Assembly: GCF_900116515.1 (NCBI RefSeq)
Contig: NZ_FPBA01000025.1
Coordinates: forward strand, 17,647-81,646
DNA length: 64,000 nucleotides
From: Geodermatophilus amargosae
Lineage (GTDB): Bacteria > Actinomycetota > Actinomycetes > Mycobacteriales > Geodermatophilaceae
Reading direction: 5' to 3'
Below are positions 1 to 8,155 of this stretch, one piece after another. How positions within the stretch are numbered: position 1 is the first letter of the stretch; every line of letters begins with the position of its first letter. The position numbers were made by a program, and so were the translations under genes. The notes beneath the pieces are model-generated. The model did no database searches. It saw only the letters and a program-made list of their open reading frames with translations, and had not been told where the DNA came from.

Positions 1-838
1 TCGGCGCGGCCACGGTGACGTCGGCCATGAACCGGCGGGCGGCCAGCGGGTGCTTCTCGCGGGCCTCGGTGGCGGTCAGCCCCTCGAGGTCGCCGAAGTC
101 GAGCTCCACCAGGTCGTCGTCGAGCTCGACCTGCAGCCCCAGGGCGGCGGCCACGGCCTCGGCGGTCTCCCGCGTGCGGCGCAGCGGCGAGGCGACGACG
201 ACGTCGATGCCCAGCTCCTTGGCACGCGCGGCGGCGGCCTCCGCCTCCGCCCGCCCCGTGGCCGACAGCGGCAGGTCGTTGCGGCCGCTGTAACGGCGCT
301 CGGGGGTGTGCTCGGTCCGCCCGTGCCGCAGCAGGTGCGTGACCGTGGTGACGACGGGTGCCGGCTCGGCGGTGGGCTGGACGTCGTCCTCGGTGACCGA
401 CGGCTCCGCGGCCACGTCCCGGTGCACCGGCCGGCCGTCCATCGCGCTGTTGGCCAGCGCGTCGGCGGCGCCGTTCTGCGCGCGCGGCACCCAGGTGTAG
501 CGGACGCTGCCCAGCTGCCGGGCGATGGCGCGGGCCTGGACGGCGAGCTTCTGCATGTCCGGGTGCTTGATCTTCCAGCGGCCCGACATCTGCTCGACGA
601 CGAGCTTGGAGTCCATCCGCACCTCGACGTCGGCGCTCGCGTCGAGGTCCAACGCCGCCTGCAGCCCGGCCACCAGCCCGCCGTACTCGGCCACGTTGTT
701 GGTGGCCCGGCCGACCGAGGCGGCCCGCTCGGCGAGCACCTTCCCGGTCCGCGCGTCGCGGACCAGCGCGCCGTACCCGGCCGGGCCCGGGTTGCCTCGC
801 GATCCCCCGTCCGCCTCGACGACGAACCGGCCGCTCAC
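1..838 (-). CDS. Bifunctional ribonuclease H / histidine phosphatase, 3' end cut by window edge
   Basis: The N-terminal part is a type 1 RNase H that would cleave RNA in RNA-DNA hybrids. The acidic residues expected in the active site are visible at Asp10 (VVEADGG), Glu51 (NNVAEYGG) and Asp76 (RMDSKLV). After a short linker a histidine-phosphatase (phosphoglycerate mutase-like) domain begins with LLRHGRTEHT, the RHG motif carrying the phospho-accepting histidine. The gene runs off the left edge, so about 279 codons are seen and the end of the phosphatase domain is missing. The GTG start at 838 overlaps the stop of the upstream zinc-ribbon gene (GTGA), so the two are probably translationally coupled. 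The two-domain architecture and the neighbour match the mycobacterial Rv2228c-Rv2229c pair (known family, from memory). The phosphatase substrate cannot be told from sequence; acid or alpha-ribazole phosphatase activity are the usual suggestions. Confidence 0.9.
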   Translation of the reverse strand, partial: MSGRFVVEADGGSRGNPGPAGYGALVRDARTGKVLAERAASVGRATNNVAEYGGLVAGLQAALDLDASADVEVRMDSKLVVEQMSGRWKIKHPDMQKLAVQARAIARQLGSVRYTWVPRAQNGAADALANSAMDGRPVHRDVAAEPSVTEDDVQPTAEPAPVVTTVTHLLRHGRTEHTPERRYSGRNDLPLSATGRAEAEAAAARAKELGIDVVVASPLRRTRETAEAVAAALGLQVELDDDLVELDFGDLEGLTATEAREKHPLAARRFMADVTVAAP

Positions 839-1578
839 AGCCCGGACTCAGCGGTGCGCACCAGGATCCGGCCGCAGTTCTCGCAGCGGACCACCTCGTG
901 CGGGTCGGCGTTGCGGACGGCGGCGAGCTCCCGGCCGTTGAGCTCGATGCGGCAGCCCTGGCACGCGCGCGCCCGCAGCATCGCCGCGCCGGTGGTGCCG
1001 GTCTGGGTGCGGATGCGGTCGTACAGCGCCAGCAGCGGAGCCGAGAGGCCGGCGGCGACCTCGTCGCGCTTGGCCCGGTGCCGGGAGGTGGAGTCGGCGA
1101 TGTCGGCCAGGGCGTCGTCGCGCAGCTGCTCGGCCCGCTCCCGGTCGGCGACGGCCGAGGCCTTGCCCGTCTGGGCGTCGGCCAGCGCGGCGTCGGCGGT
1201 CTCCCGGCGCTCCATGAGCTCGAGCACCTGGTCCTCGAGGTCGGACTGCCGCCGCGCCAGCGACTGCAGCTCCGACTGTAGCGAGGTGATCTCCTTCGGC
1301 GTCGCCGCCCCGGAGTCGATCCTCGACTGGTCGCGGGTGGCCCGCTGCCGGACGGTGTCGACGTCGGCCTCGAGCCGCTTCTGCTCCCGGTCGAGGTCAC
1401 GCACCTCGGTCCCGGCGCGGACCTCGGCCTCCGCGAAGGTGCGCTCGGCCTCCGCCGCGGCCTCGACGGCGGCCACCTCGGGCAGCGTGCGCTGACGGTG
1501 GGCGAGCTGGGTGAGCGCGACGTCCTCGTCGGCCAGGGCCAGGAGCTTCTGCTGCTCGAAGTGGTCGGCCTTCACCAC
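835..1578 (-). CDS. Coiled-coil zinc-ribbon protein (CT398/Rv2229c-like)
   Basis: A 247-residue protein. About residues 10-180 are a long, charged, Ala/Glu/Arg-rich helical hairpin typical of a coiled coil. The C terminus holds a four-cysteine zinc ribbon, CQGC near residue 205 and CENC near residue 232. This is the architecture of the actinobacterial 'C4-type zinc ribbon domain' family. The molecular role is not established; the constant link with the RNase H/phosphatase gene, with which its stop codon overlaps, suggests a nucleic-acid-related function, but that is inference. In mycobacteria the next gene upstream would be the Nif3-like gene. Here a symporter and DUF3311 pair lies between them, so the ancestral cluster has been opened by an insertion. 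Confidence 0.9.
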   Translation of the reverse strand: MVKADHFEQQKLLALADEDVALTQLAHRQRTLPEVAAVEAAAEAERTFAEAEVRAGTEVRDLDREQKRLEADVDTVRQRATRDQSRIDSGAATPKEITSLQSELQSLARRQSDLEDQVLELMERRETADAALADAQTGKASAVADRERAEQLRDDALADIADSTSRHRAKRDEVAAGLSAPLLALYDRIRTQTGTTGAAMLRARACQGCRIELNGRELAAVRNADPHEVVRCENCGRILVRTAESGL

Positions 1579-1616
1579 CTCAACCTACCGGGGCACCGCC
1601 CCGACCTCTGGTCCTC

Positions 1617-1673
1617 GGCCCCCGTGCAGGGCCCCGTCGCGAGCCTGCGAGCGGTGGGGGGCACGGGGGTCCT
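1617..1673. repeat. Dispersed intergenic palindromic repeat, copy A
   Basis: About 57 bp just downstream of the symporter stop codon. Related copies lie at 39084, 50746, 54734 and 56247. The outer arms (GGCCCCCGTGC and GCACGGGGGTCC) can pair, with a GC-rich core containing a divergent form of CTCGCGAGCCCGCGGCGGG. All five copies sit within about 20-60 bp of a stop codon, so a transcription-termination or RNA-end role is plausible (inference). Confidence 0.7.
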
Positions 1674-1732
1674 CCGGCTACCGGGACACCGCCCGACCCC
1701 CGGCCCACGGCCGGGGACCGGGGGTCCTCCCG

Positions 1733-3385
1733 CTACCGCCGACCGCCGGACTCCCCCACCGTCTTCTCCAGACCCGGAGGCGTCGACTGCAGCGGGTCGG
1801 GCAGGTCGCGGAAGGTGGGGTCCTCCCGCTCGGCGGTGTAGTCGGACTGCGCCGTCGCGTCGACGCCGTCGGGCACCTTCATCGCCCGCAGCAGCAGCGT
1901 GACCAGCACGGCCACCACCAGGTTGGCCAGCAGCGCGAGCAGGCCGGTGTAGACGCTGGAGGCGACGTCGAGGCCGAGCTTCGACAGCGCGAACGACGAG
2001 CCGCCGAAGTGCTCGCGGACGACGGTGCCGTCCGGACCGATGCGCGGGATGTTGTAGAGCATCACCAGGCCCGCGAGCATGCCGGCGAACCAGCCGGCGA
2101 TGAGCCCGCCGCGGTGCAGCCAGCGGGTGTAGAGGCCGAGCGCGACGGCGGGCAGCGTCTGCAGGATGATCACGCCGCCGATGAGCTGCAGGTCGATGGA
2201 GAACTGCGGGTCGATGAAGAGGATCGCCGCGACCGCGCCGAACTTGACCACCAGCGAGACGATCTTGGCGACCTGCGCCTCCTGCCGCGGGGTGGCGTCC
2301 TTCTTCAGGAACTCCTTGTAGATGTTGCGGGTGAACAGGTTGGCCGCGGCGATCGACATGATCGCGGCCGGCACCAGCGCGCCGATGCCGATGGCGGCGA
2401 AGGCGACGCCGGCGAACCAGCTCGGGAACATTTCCTGGAACAGGACCGGGACGACCGTGTTGCCGTCGCCGCCGATCGGCGTGACCCCGGCGGCGATCGC
2501 CATGAAGCCCAGCAGCGCGATGAAGCCCAGCGCCAGGCTGTAGACCGGCAGGGCGCTCATGTTGCGCTTGAGCACGTCGCGGTTGCTGGCGGCCAGCACG
2601 CCGGTGAGGGAGTGCGGGTAGAGGAACAGCGCCAGCGCCGAGCCCAGCGCGAGGGTGGCGTAGCCCAGCTGCCCGGTGGCCGGCAGCAGCACGCCGGCCC
2701 CCGTCCCGGCGGAGAACTTCTCCTCGGCCGCCCCGAAGATCGCGTCCCAGCCGCCGAGCTTCACCGGGATGACGATCACCGCGACGATGATCGTCAGGTA
2801 GATCAGGGTGTCCTTGACGAAGGCGATCAGCGCCGGCGCCCGCAGCCCCGAGTTGTACGTGTACAGCGCCAGGATGACGAAGGCGACGATGAGCGGGAGC
2901 TCGCCCTCGACGCCCATCGCCTTGAGGATCGCCTCGATGCCGACCAGCTGGAGGGCGATGTAGGGCATCGTCGCGACGATGCCGGTGAGCGCGACGAGCA
3001 GCGCCATCCCCGGGGAGTCGAACCGGGCGCGCACGAAGTCGGCCGGGGTGACGTAGCCGCGCACGTGGCTGACCGACCACAGCCGGATCACCACGAGGAA
3101 CACCAGCGGGTAGATCACCACGGTGTACGGGACGGCGAAGAAGCCCGCGGCGCCGGCACCGAACATCAGCGCCGGGACGGCGACGAACGTGTAGGCGGTG
3201 TAGAGGTCACCGCCGAGCAGGAACCAGGTGATCCAGGTGCCGAAGTTGCGCCCGCCCAGGCCCCACTCGTCGAGGTGCATGAGGTTCTCCGCGCGCCGCC
3301 AGCGCGAGGCGACGAACCCCATCACCGTCACGACGATGAAGAAGAAGATGACGATCGACAGCTCGACGACGTCGACCCCGTCCAC
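1733..3385 (-). CDS. Sodium:solute symporter family permease (SSS/MctP-like)
   Basis: A 550-residue integral membrane protein with about 13 hydrophobic segments, the usual size and pattern of the SSS family. Visible family features include the loop ADFVRARFDSPGM after the first helices and the repeated small-residue helices of the LeuT-type fold. It should import an organic solute by cotransport with Na+. Pairing with a DUF3311 protein immediately upstream (stop at 3389, GTG start at 3385) is typical of monocarboxylate (acetate/pyruvate/lactate) uptake permeases such as MctP, but the substrate cannot be fixed from sequence. The C-terminal ~50 residues are hydrophilic and acidic, presumably cytoplasmic. 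The pair interrupts the conserved zinc-ribbon - Nif3 order. Confidence 0.9.
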   Translation of the reverse strand: MDGVDVVELSIVIFFFIVVTVMGFVASRWRRAENLMHLDEWGLGGRNFGTWITWFLLGGDLYTAYTFVAVPALMFGAGAAGFFAVPYTVVIYPLVFLVVIRLWSVSHVRGYVTPADFVRARFDSPGMALLVALTGIVATMPYIALQLVGIEAILKAMGVEGELPLIVAFVILALYTYNSGLRAPALIAFVKDTLIYLTIIVAVIVIPVKLGGWDAIFGAAEEKFSAGTGAGVLLPATGQLGYATLALGSALALFLYPHSLTGVLAASNRDVLKRNMSALPVYSLALGFIALLGFMAIAAGVTPIGGDGNTVVPVLFQEMFPSWFAGVAFAAIGIGALVPAAIMSIAAANLFTRNIYKEFLKKDATPRQEAQVAKIVSLVVKFGAVAAILFIDPQFSIDLQLIGGVIILQTLPAVALGLYTRWLHRGGLIAGWFAGMLAGLVMLYNIPRIGPDGTVVREHFGGSSFALSKLGLDVASSVYTGLLALLANLVVAVLVTLLLRAMKVPDGVDATAQSDYTAEREDPTFRDLPDPLQSTPPGLEKTVGESGGRR

Positions 3386-3388
3386 GGC

Positions 3389-3727
3389 TCAGTGCCCCCC
3401 GTCCCGGTCGTGGGTCCTGCGGGCCGCCGCGTCCCGGGCGTCCCGGCTGATGGCGTCGCGGGCGGCGGCCTGGTCGGCCGGGCTGCGCCGCGTGGCGCGG
3501 TACACGATCACGGTGGTCAGCACGCCGAGCCCGACGAACACCAGCTGCACCCAGTAGAAGAACGGCCAGCCGAAGAGCGTCGGCTCGACGCGGTTGAACA
3601 GCGGGACCAGCAGCGGCACCACGATCGGCACCAGCAGCAGCCAGTTCCACGGGCTGCGGTCGCTGCGCACGGGCGCTCCGTCGGTCCTCCCCGGCGTGCC
3701 CGCGGGCGGTGTCGCTGCGCTGGCCAT
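3389..3727 (-). CDS. DUF3311 small membrane protein, partner of the symporter
   Basis: A 112-residue protein with a Pro/Thr/Gly-rich cytoplasmic start. Two transmembrane helices follow (about residues 24-44, NWLLLVPIVVPLLVPLF, and 53-76, WPFFYWVQLVFVGLGVLTTV), then a charged tail rich in Arg and Asp. This is the DUF3311 pattern: a small two-helix protein encoded directly upstream of SSS-family transporters and thought to be an accessory subunit. The ATG at 3727 was chosen over a longer frame because GAGGAGG lies just upstream and the family starts near the first helix. The gap to the symporter start is only three bases, so the two are surely cotranscribed. Confidence 0.87.
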   Translation of the reverse strand: MASAATPPAGTPGRTDGAPVRSDRSPWNWLLLVPIVVPLLVPLFNRVEPTLFGWPFFYWVQLVFVGLGVLTTVIVYRATRRSPADQAAARDAISRDARDAAARRTHDRDGGH

Positions 3728-3741
3728 CCCCGTCCCCCTCC

Positions 3742-4590
3742 TCAGCCGGCCCGTCCGGCCGGGTCCTCCGCCGTCGAGCGGCCCCGGTGCACCGTCCACG
3801 GATCGGTGCGCACCCGCGAGGCGGAGGCCGCGACCCGCCCGGACAGGTCCGCGGTCAGCACGTCGGCGACCACGGGCACCCAGGGCCACTCGGACGCGAA
3901 GTGTGTCACGTCGCACAAGGCCGGACCGGACACCTCCTGCGACTCCGACACCGGGTGGTGGCGCAGGTCGCTGGTGAGGAACACGTCGGCACCGGCGGCC
4001 GCGGCCTCGGGCAGCAGCGAGCCGCCGCTGCCCCCGCAGACGGCGACCGTGCGCACGGGCCGGCCGGGGTCGCCGGCCGCCCGGACGCCGACCTCGGTGG
4101 CCGGCAGCACCGCGGCGGCGTGCGCGGCGAAGGCGGCCAGCGTCGTCGGCTCCGCCAGCTCCCCCACCCGGCCGAGCCCCTCGCGGGAGCCGGGGGCGGC
4201 CGGCTGCAGCGGGCGGGTGCCGGTCAGCCCGAGGACGGCGGCCAGCGCGTCGTTGACGCCCACCCCGGCGGCGCGGTCGGCATTGGTGTGCGCGACGAAC
4301 AGCCCGCAGCCGGCCCGCACCAGCCGGTGCACCAGGCGCCCCTTCGGGTCGTCGGCGGGGACGCCGTGCACCGCGGTGAGGAAGAGCGGGTGGTGGGTGA
4401 CCAGCAGCCCGGCGCCGGTCTCGACCGCCTCGTCGACGACGGCGGCGACCGGGTCGACGGCGACCAGCACGCGGTCCACCGGATCGGCCGGGTCGCCGCA
4501 GACCAGCCCGACGGCGTCCCAGCCCTCGGCGAGCGCGGGGTCGTAGCGGGCCTCCAGCGCGGCGACGACCTCGCCCAGGGTGGCGGTCAC
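3742..4590 (-). CDS. Nif3-like dinuclear metal-centre protein (YqfO/YbgI, Rv2230c-like)
   Basis: 282 residues, matching the NIF3 / 'GTP cyclohydrolase 1 type 2' family. Expected metal ligands are present: VTHHPLF near residue 65 (two His), AHTNAD near residue 102 (His and Asp), and THFASEW in the C-terminal third (His and Glu). Family members form toroidal hexamers with a two-metal site in each subunit; no physiological reaction has been settled, so the cyclohydrolase name is only a family label. The GTG at 4590 was chosen because the conserved family start (TLGEVVAALE) follows directly; the longer frame reading to 4929 is non-homologous and overlaps the acetyltransferase remnant. Fourteen bases separate it from DUF3311, so it likely heads this minus-strand run. 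Confidence 0.91.
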   Translation of the reverse strand: MTATLGEVVAALEARYDPALAEGWDAVGLVCGDPADPVDRVLVAVDPVAAVVDEAVETGAGLLVTHHPLFLTAVHGVPADDPKGRLVHRLVRAGCGLFVAHTNADRAAGVGVNDALAAVLGLTGTRPLQPAAPGSREGLGRVGELAEPTTLAAFAAHAAAVLPATEVGVRAAGDPGRPVRTVAVCGGSGGSLLPEAAAAGADVFLTSDLRHHPVSESQEVSGPALCDVTHFASEWPWVPVVADVLTADLSGRVAASASRVRTDPWTVHRGRSTAEDPAGRAG

Positions 4591-4601
4591 GGCCGCCGAC
4601 C

Positions 4602-4929
4602 CTAGGGCGTGCGCCCCATCAGGACGCGGCGGTCGTGGACCTCGAGCCCCAGGGCCGCCTCCCGGGCGGCGAGCGTGGTGAGCTCCGAGCCGGGGTCGGT
4701 GACCGGGGTGGAGCCTCGGGCGGCGTACCAGGGCCCGTTCCACGGCACGTCGGCGTAGGTGGTGGGCGCGACCCGGTGGGCCCCGGCGGCGCGGGCGACG
4801 CCGACGACGGCGTCGGCGGGGCGGCAGGTCGGTGGTCCCGAGCGGCGCGAGGAGCGTGTCGGCGGCGGACTCGACGTCCGGCAGCCGGTCGAGGTCGGCC
4901 GGCTCGGCGTCGCGCACGTCGGCGTCCAC
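4602..4929 (-). pseudogene. GNAT acetyltransferase remnant with internal deletion and frameshift
   Basis: The first ~37 codons from 4929 read VRDAEPADLDRLPDVE...GTTDLPP, a standard GNAT N terminus. At about 4820 the frame changes, and the following ~70 codons read ARAAGAHRVAPTTYADVPWNGPWYAARG...LTTLAAREAALGLEV, a standard GNAT C terminus. What is missing is the central ~60-70 residues, including the acetyl-CoA binding motif (R/Q-x-x-G-x-G/A). The whole remnant is about 110 codons against about 165-170 for intact relatives. This looks like an in-place deletion that joined two frames, so no functional enzyme is expected. Recognition is from remembered family patterns; alignment to an intact homologue would settle the breakpoints. 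Confidence 0.68.
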
Positions 4930-4966
4930 ACCGTCGTGCTGCCGCGGCGTCCCGGCTCACCGTGAC

Positions 4967-5002
4967 GCGTCCTGGCTCGCCGTCGACGGTGAGCCAGGAC
5001 GC
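4967..5002. repeat. 36-bp near-perfect palindrome between divergent genes
   Basis: Arms GCGTCCTGGCTC (4967-4978) and GAGCCAGGACGC (4991-5002) enclose CCGTCGACGG, itself a palindrome, with a single G/T opposition. A second nested pairing is possible (GGCTCACCG near 4953 with CGGTGAGCC near 4986-4994). It lies between the dead acetyltransferase and the FUSC gene, so it could be an operator, a cruciform, or a terminator left from the decayed gene. Confidence 0.6.
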
Positions 5003-5064
5003 GGCACGATCAGGTCAGCTGGTCATCCGCACCCTCCCGCGCGCCGGGTGGCAGGCTGCGGGGC

Positions 5065-7017
5065 GTGGCGGACAGGTCGCTGCGCGCACCGGCGTGGCTC
5101 GAGGAACTGGTCCGCACCACTCCCCCGCCGGTGCCGTGGCGCGACGTCGCCCGCTTCGCCGTCACCGTGCCCGCGCCGCTGGCGGTCGCCCTCGTCGTCG
5201 GCGGCTCACCGGCCCTCGGCGCGGGCGTCTTCGCCACCACCGGGGCGCTCGCGGCCACCCTCGCTCCCCAGGGCGGACCGCTGCGGGACCGGCTGCGGCG
5301 CACCGCGGCCGCCGTCGGCTTCGGCGCGGTCGGCCTGGTCGCCGGTCAGTTCGCCAGCGGCGGCGGGGTGCTGCCGGTGGTCCTGGTGGCGGTCCTGTCG
5401 GCGGCCGCGGCGGTGATCAGCTCGGTCAACTCGGCGATGTCGCTGGGCGCGCTGCAGCTGCTCGTCTACACCGCACTGGCCTCCGGGCTGGTCACGCCGC
5501 TGCCACAGTGGGCAGAGGTGTCCTTCTTCGCCGCCGGCGCGGCCTGGGCGGCGCTCACGACGCTGGTCCAGGCCGCCACCGAGCCCAGCGACCCCGACCG
5601 GACGGCGGTCGCGGCGGTGTTCACCCGCATCGCGGAGCTGCTCACCGCCGTCGGCACGGAACACACCGACGACGCCCGCCGCGACCTGACCACCGCGCTC
5701 AACGCCGCCTACGACCGCGTGATCCGCACCCGCAGCCTCGCCGCCGGCCGCAACCGGCAGCTGTCGGAGCTCGCCGGGGTCCTCAACGCCGCGGCGCCGC
5801 TGGTGGAGGCGGCGGTCGCCTCGGCCCGCGCCGGGGTGCACGCCGACCCGCACGACGTGACGGCGGTGCACGCGCTGGCCGCCGCCGTCCCGGGGGGGCG
5901 GGAGCTGCCCGCCGAGCGGCCGCCGGCGTTGGAGGACGGCCCCGCCGCGCGCCGCGCGGTGCGCCACGGCGTGCGGCTGGTCTGGTCCGTCGTCGGCGAC
6001 CCCGAGGAGCGGGCGGGCGCGGCGGTCGCGCTCCCCCGGCCGCCGCTGGGGCAGCGGCTGCGCGACCTGGCCGACCGCACCCTCGGCAGCGCCGACACCC
6101 GCGACTTCGTCCTCCGGCTGACGCTGTGCATGACCGTCGCGGAGATCGCCCGCCAGCTGCTGCCCATCGAGCGGCCCTACTGGGTGCTGCTCACGGTCGC
6201 GATCGTGCTCAAGCCCGACTTCGGCTCGGTGTTCACCCGGGCGGTGCAGCGCGGCGCGGGCACGCTGCTCGGCGTCCTCATCGGCTCGCTGCTGCTGTCG
6301 TTCCTGCCGCGCGACGGCTGGGTGGTCGTGGCCATGGCGATCGCCGCGGGGCTGCTGCCGTGGGCCCGCGGCGCCAACTTCGGCCTGTTCTCGGTGTTCC
6401 AGACGCCGGTGATCATCCTGCTGCTCGACCTCGCGGTCCCCGGCGGTCCGGGACTGGTCGGTGCCCGGCTGGCCGACACCCTCATCGGCTGCGCGATCGT
6501 GCTGGTGTTCGGCTACCTGCTGTGGCCGCAGACCTGGCGGGCGCCGCTGGAGGACGCCCTGCGCGCGGCCGCCCTCGCCCTCGACGGCTTCGTCGGCGCC
6601 GCCTTCGACGGGGACCCGACCGCGCGCCGCCGCGCCCGCCGGGCCACCTACCGCGCGCTCACCGAGCTGACCACCCAGCTGCAGCGCCGGCTAGCCGAGC
6701 CACCGCCGATCAGCACCCGCGCCGTGGCCTGGTGGCCGGTGATCGTGCAGCTGGAGCGCACCGCCGACGCCGTCACCGAGGCGGTCATCGCCGTCCGGCA
6801 CGGCGGAGAGACCCCCGAGCCGGGCCAGGTGGCGGTGCTGCGCCGGGCGCTGCGCGAGCTGGAGGACGACGTCCGCGCGCACCGGCTCCCCGACGACGCC
6901 GAGATCCACGCCGAGGGCGTGCTCGCCCCCGTCGCCCGGGAGGTCGACGCCGCCCGCCGGCTGGTCCGCGACGCCGCGCCGGGACGGCGCCCCGAGCCAG
7001 CGGCTCCGGGGAGCTGA
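5065..7017 (+). CDS. FUSC-family membrane protein (fusaric acid resistance/YccS-like)
   Basis: A 650-residue protein made of two similar halves, each a cluster of closely spaced hydrophobic helices followed by a long soluble helical stretch. The first helices lie at about residues 30-185, the second cluster at about 350-480 (RPYWVLLTVAIVLKPDFGSVFTRAVQR...G is the FUSC_2-type signature). The C-terminal ~140 residues are soluble and rich in Arg, Glu and Leu. FUSC proteins are linked to efflux of aromatic acids in proteobacteria; the role in actinobacteria is unknown. The start is a GTG at 5065 with only a weak upstream purine stretch. Downstream genes on the same strand begin 36 bases later, so cotranscription with the hydrolase is possible. 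Confidence 0.88.
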   Translation: MADRSLRAPAWLEELVRTTPPPVPWRDVARFAVTVPAPLAVALVVGGSPALGAGVFATTGALAATLAPQGGPLRDRLRRTAAAVGFGAVGLVAGQFASGGGVLPVVLVAVLSAAAAVISSVNSAMSLGALQLLVYTALASGLVTPLPQWAEVSFFAAGAAWAALTTLVQAATEPSDPDRTAVAAVFTRIAELLTAVGTEHTDDARRDLTTALNAAYDRVIRTRSLAAGRNRQLSELAGVLNAAAPLVEAAVASARAGVHADPHDVTAVHALAAAVPGGRELPAERPPALEDGPAARRAVRHGVRLVWSVVGDPEERAGAAVALPRPPLGQRLRDLADRTLGSADTRDFVLRLTLCMTVAEIARQLLPIERPYWVLLTVAIVLKPDFGSVFTRAVQRGAGTLLGVLIGSLLLSFLPRDGWVVVAMAIAAGLLPWARGANFGLFSVFQTPVIILLLDLAVPGGPGLVGARLADTLIGCAIVLVFGYLLWPQTWRAPLEDALRAAALALDGFVGAAFDGDPTARRRARRATYRALTELTTQLQRRLAEPPPISTRAVAWWPVIVQLERTADAVTEAVIAVRHGGETPEPGQVAVLRRALRELEDDVRAHRLPDDAEIHAEGVLAPVAREVDAARRLVRDAAPGRRPEPAAPGS

Positions 7018-7053
7018 GTCGCCGGTACCCGGGAGCTGCGCTGTCATGGACGG

Positions 7054-8052
7054 GTGCCGCTCCGACGACGTCCCGCCCCCGTGCCACCCCGCATCCCGGT
7101 CGTGCCGGGCATCGACGGCCCCCCGCCGCCGGGCTCGCGCACCGTCCGCACCGACGACGGCGTGGACCTGCACGTCGAGTTCGACGGACCCGAGGACGCC
7201 CCGGTGACCGTGGTCTTCTGCCACGGCTTCACCGCCCGGCTCGGCGAGTTCGAGCTGCAGCGCGCGGCGATCCGTGACCGCGCCCGGATCGTCCTGTGGG
7301 ACCAGCGCGGCCACGGCCGGTCCCGCTGGGTCGACCCGCGGACGGCGACCATCGACCGCACCGGCCGCGACCTGGGCCAGGTGCTCGACGCCGTCGTCCC
7401 CACCGGTCCGGTGGTCCTGGCCGGGCACTCGATGGGCGGCATGACGATCATGGCGCTGGCGCGGCAGCGGCCGGAGCTGTTCGGCACCCGCGTCGTCGGC
7501 GCCTTCCTGCTGGCCACCTCGGCCGGCGGCCTGGTCGCGAGCGGGCTGCTCGGCAGGGCGGTCGAGCTGATGCGCAAGCTCCACCTGCTGCGGCTCTACC
7601 TGTGGTGGCTGCGGCTGCTGGCGCCGGGGCTGGAGCGGCTGCGCCGCCGCGGCACCTGGCTCGGCCACCGGTTCACCCGCCGCTTCCTGTTCGGCCGCGA
7701 CGACGCCACGCGCGAGGCGGTCCGGGTCGTGCAGGCGATGCTCGAGGAGACGCCGCTGACGGTGACGCTGGCCTTCTACGGCACGTTCCTCGACCACGAC
7801 GAGACGGCGTCGCTGGCGGTGCTGGGCCAGGTGCCGTGCACCGTCGTCGCCGGGCAGTACGACCGGCTGACGCCCGCCGCCCACGGCCGCCGGCTGGCCG
7901 AGGGCATCGGCGAGCGCGCGGAGCTGGTCGTCGTCCCCGGTGCCGGGCACAGCGTCAACATGACCCGCACCGCCGTCGTCGACCGGGCGCTCGCCGACCT
8001 GCTCGACCGGGTGGCGGCCGCTGGCCCCGAGTCGGCCCTGCGGGCAGGCTGA
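7054..8052 (+). CDS. Alpha/beta-fold hydrolase
   Basis: 332 residues from GTG 7054; a GTG at 7081 is an equally possible start because the first nine residues are low-complexity and not conserved. The alpha/beta hydrolase core is clear: oxyanion-hole HGF (residues ~57-59), nucleophile elbow GHSMGG (~127-132), acid residue in AGQYDRLTP (~270), and catalytic His in GAGHSVNM (~299). A lid insertion rich in Arg and Leu sits between residues 165 and 235. The fold covers esterases, lipases and haloperoxidase-like enzymes. The position upstream of wax ester/triacylglycerol genes makes a lipid or ester substrate plausible, but that is inference. Confidence 0.88.
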   Translation: MPLRRRPAPVPPRIPVVPGIDGPPPPGSRTVRTDDGVDLHVEFDGPEDAPVTVVFCHGFTARLGEFELQRAAIRDRARIVLWDQRGHGRSRWVDPRTATIDRTGRDLGQVLDAVVPTGPVVLAGHSMGGMTIMALARQRPELFGTRVVGAFLLATSAGGLVASGLLGRAVELMRKLHLLRLYLWWLRLLAPGLERLRRRGTWLGHRFTRRFLFGRDDATREAVRVVQAMLEETPLTVTLAFYGTFLDHDETASLAVLGQVPCTVVAGQYDRLTPAAHGRRLAEGIGERAELVVVPGAGHSVNMTRTAVVDRALADLLDRVAAAGPESALRAG

Positions 8053-8155
8053 CCACGGGCGCCTACTGTGTCCGGGACCACACGACCGCGTTCCGTCGGC
8101 CGGGTCGCTGGATACAGAACCGGCCGTCACCGAATCGATGAGCAGAGGAGCGACC

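Noticed and set aside
1511..4546. Very long plus-strand open frame (about 1000 codons)
   Set aside because: It is the antisense shadow of the symporter, DUF3311 and Nif3 genes; composition is Arg/Asp/His/Gln-rich without any domain, as is usual for shadows in high-GC DNA.
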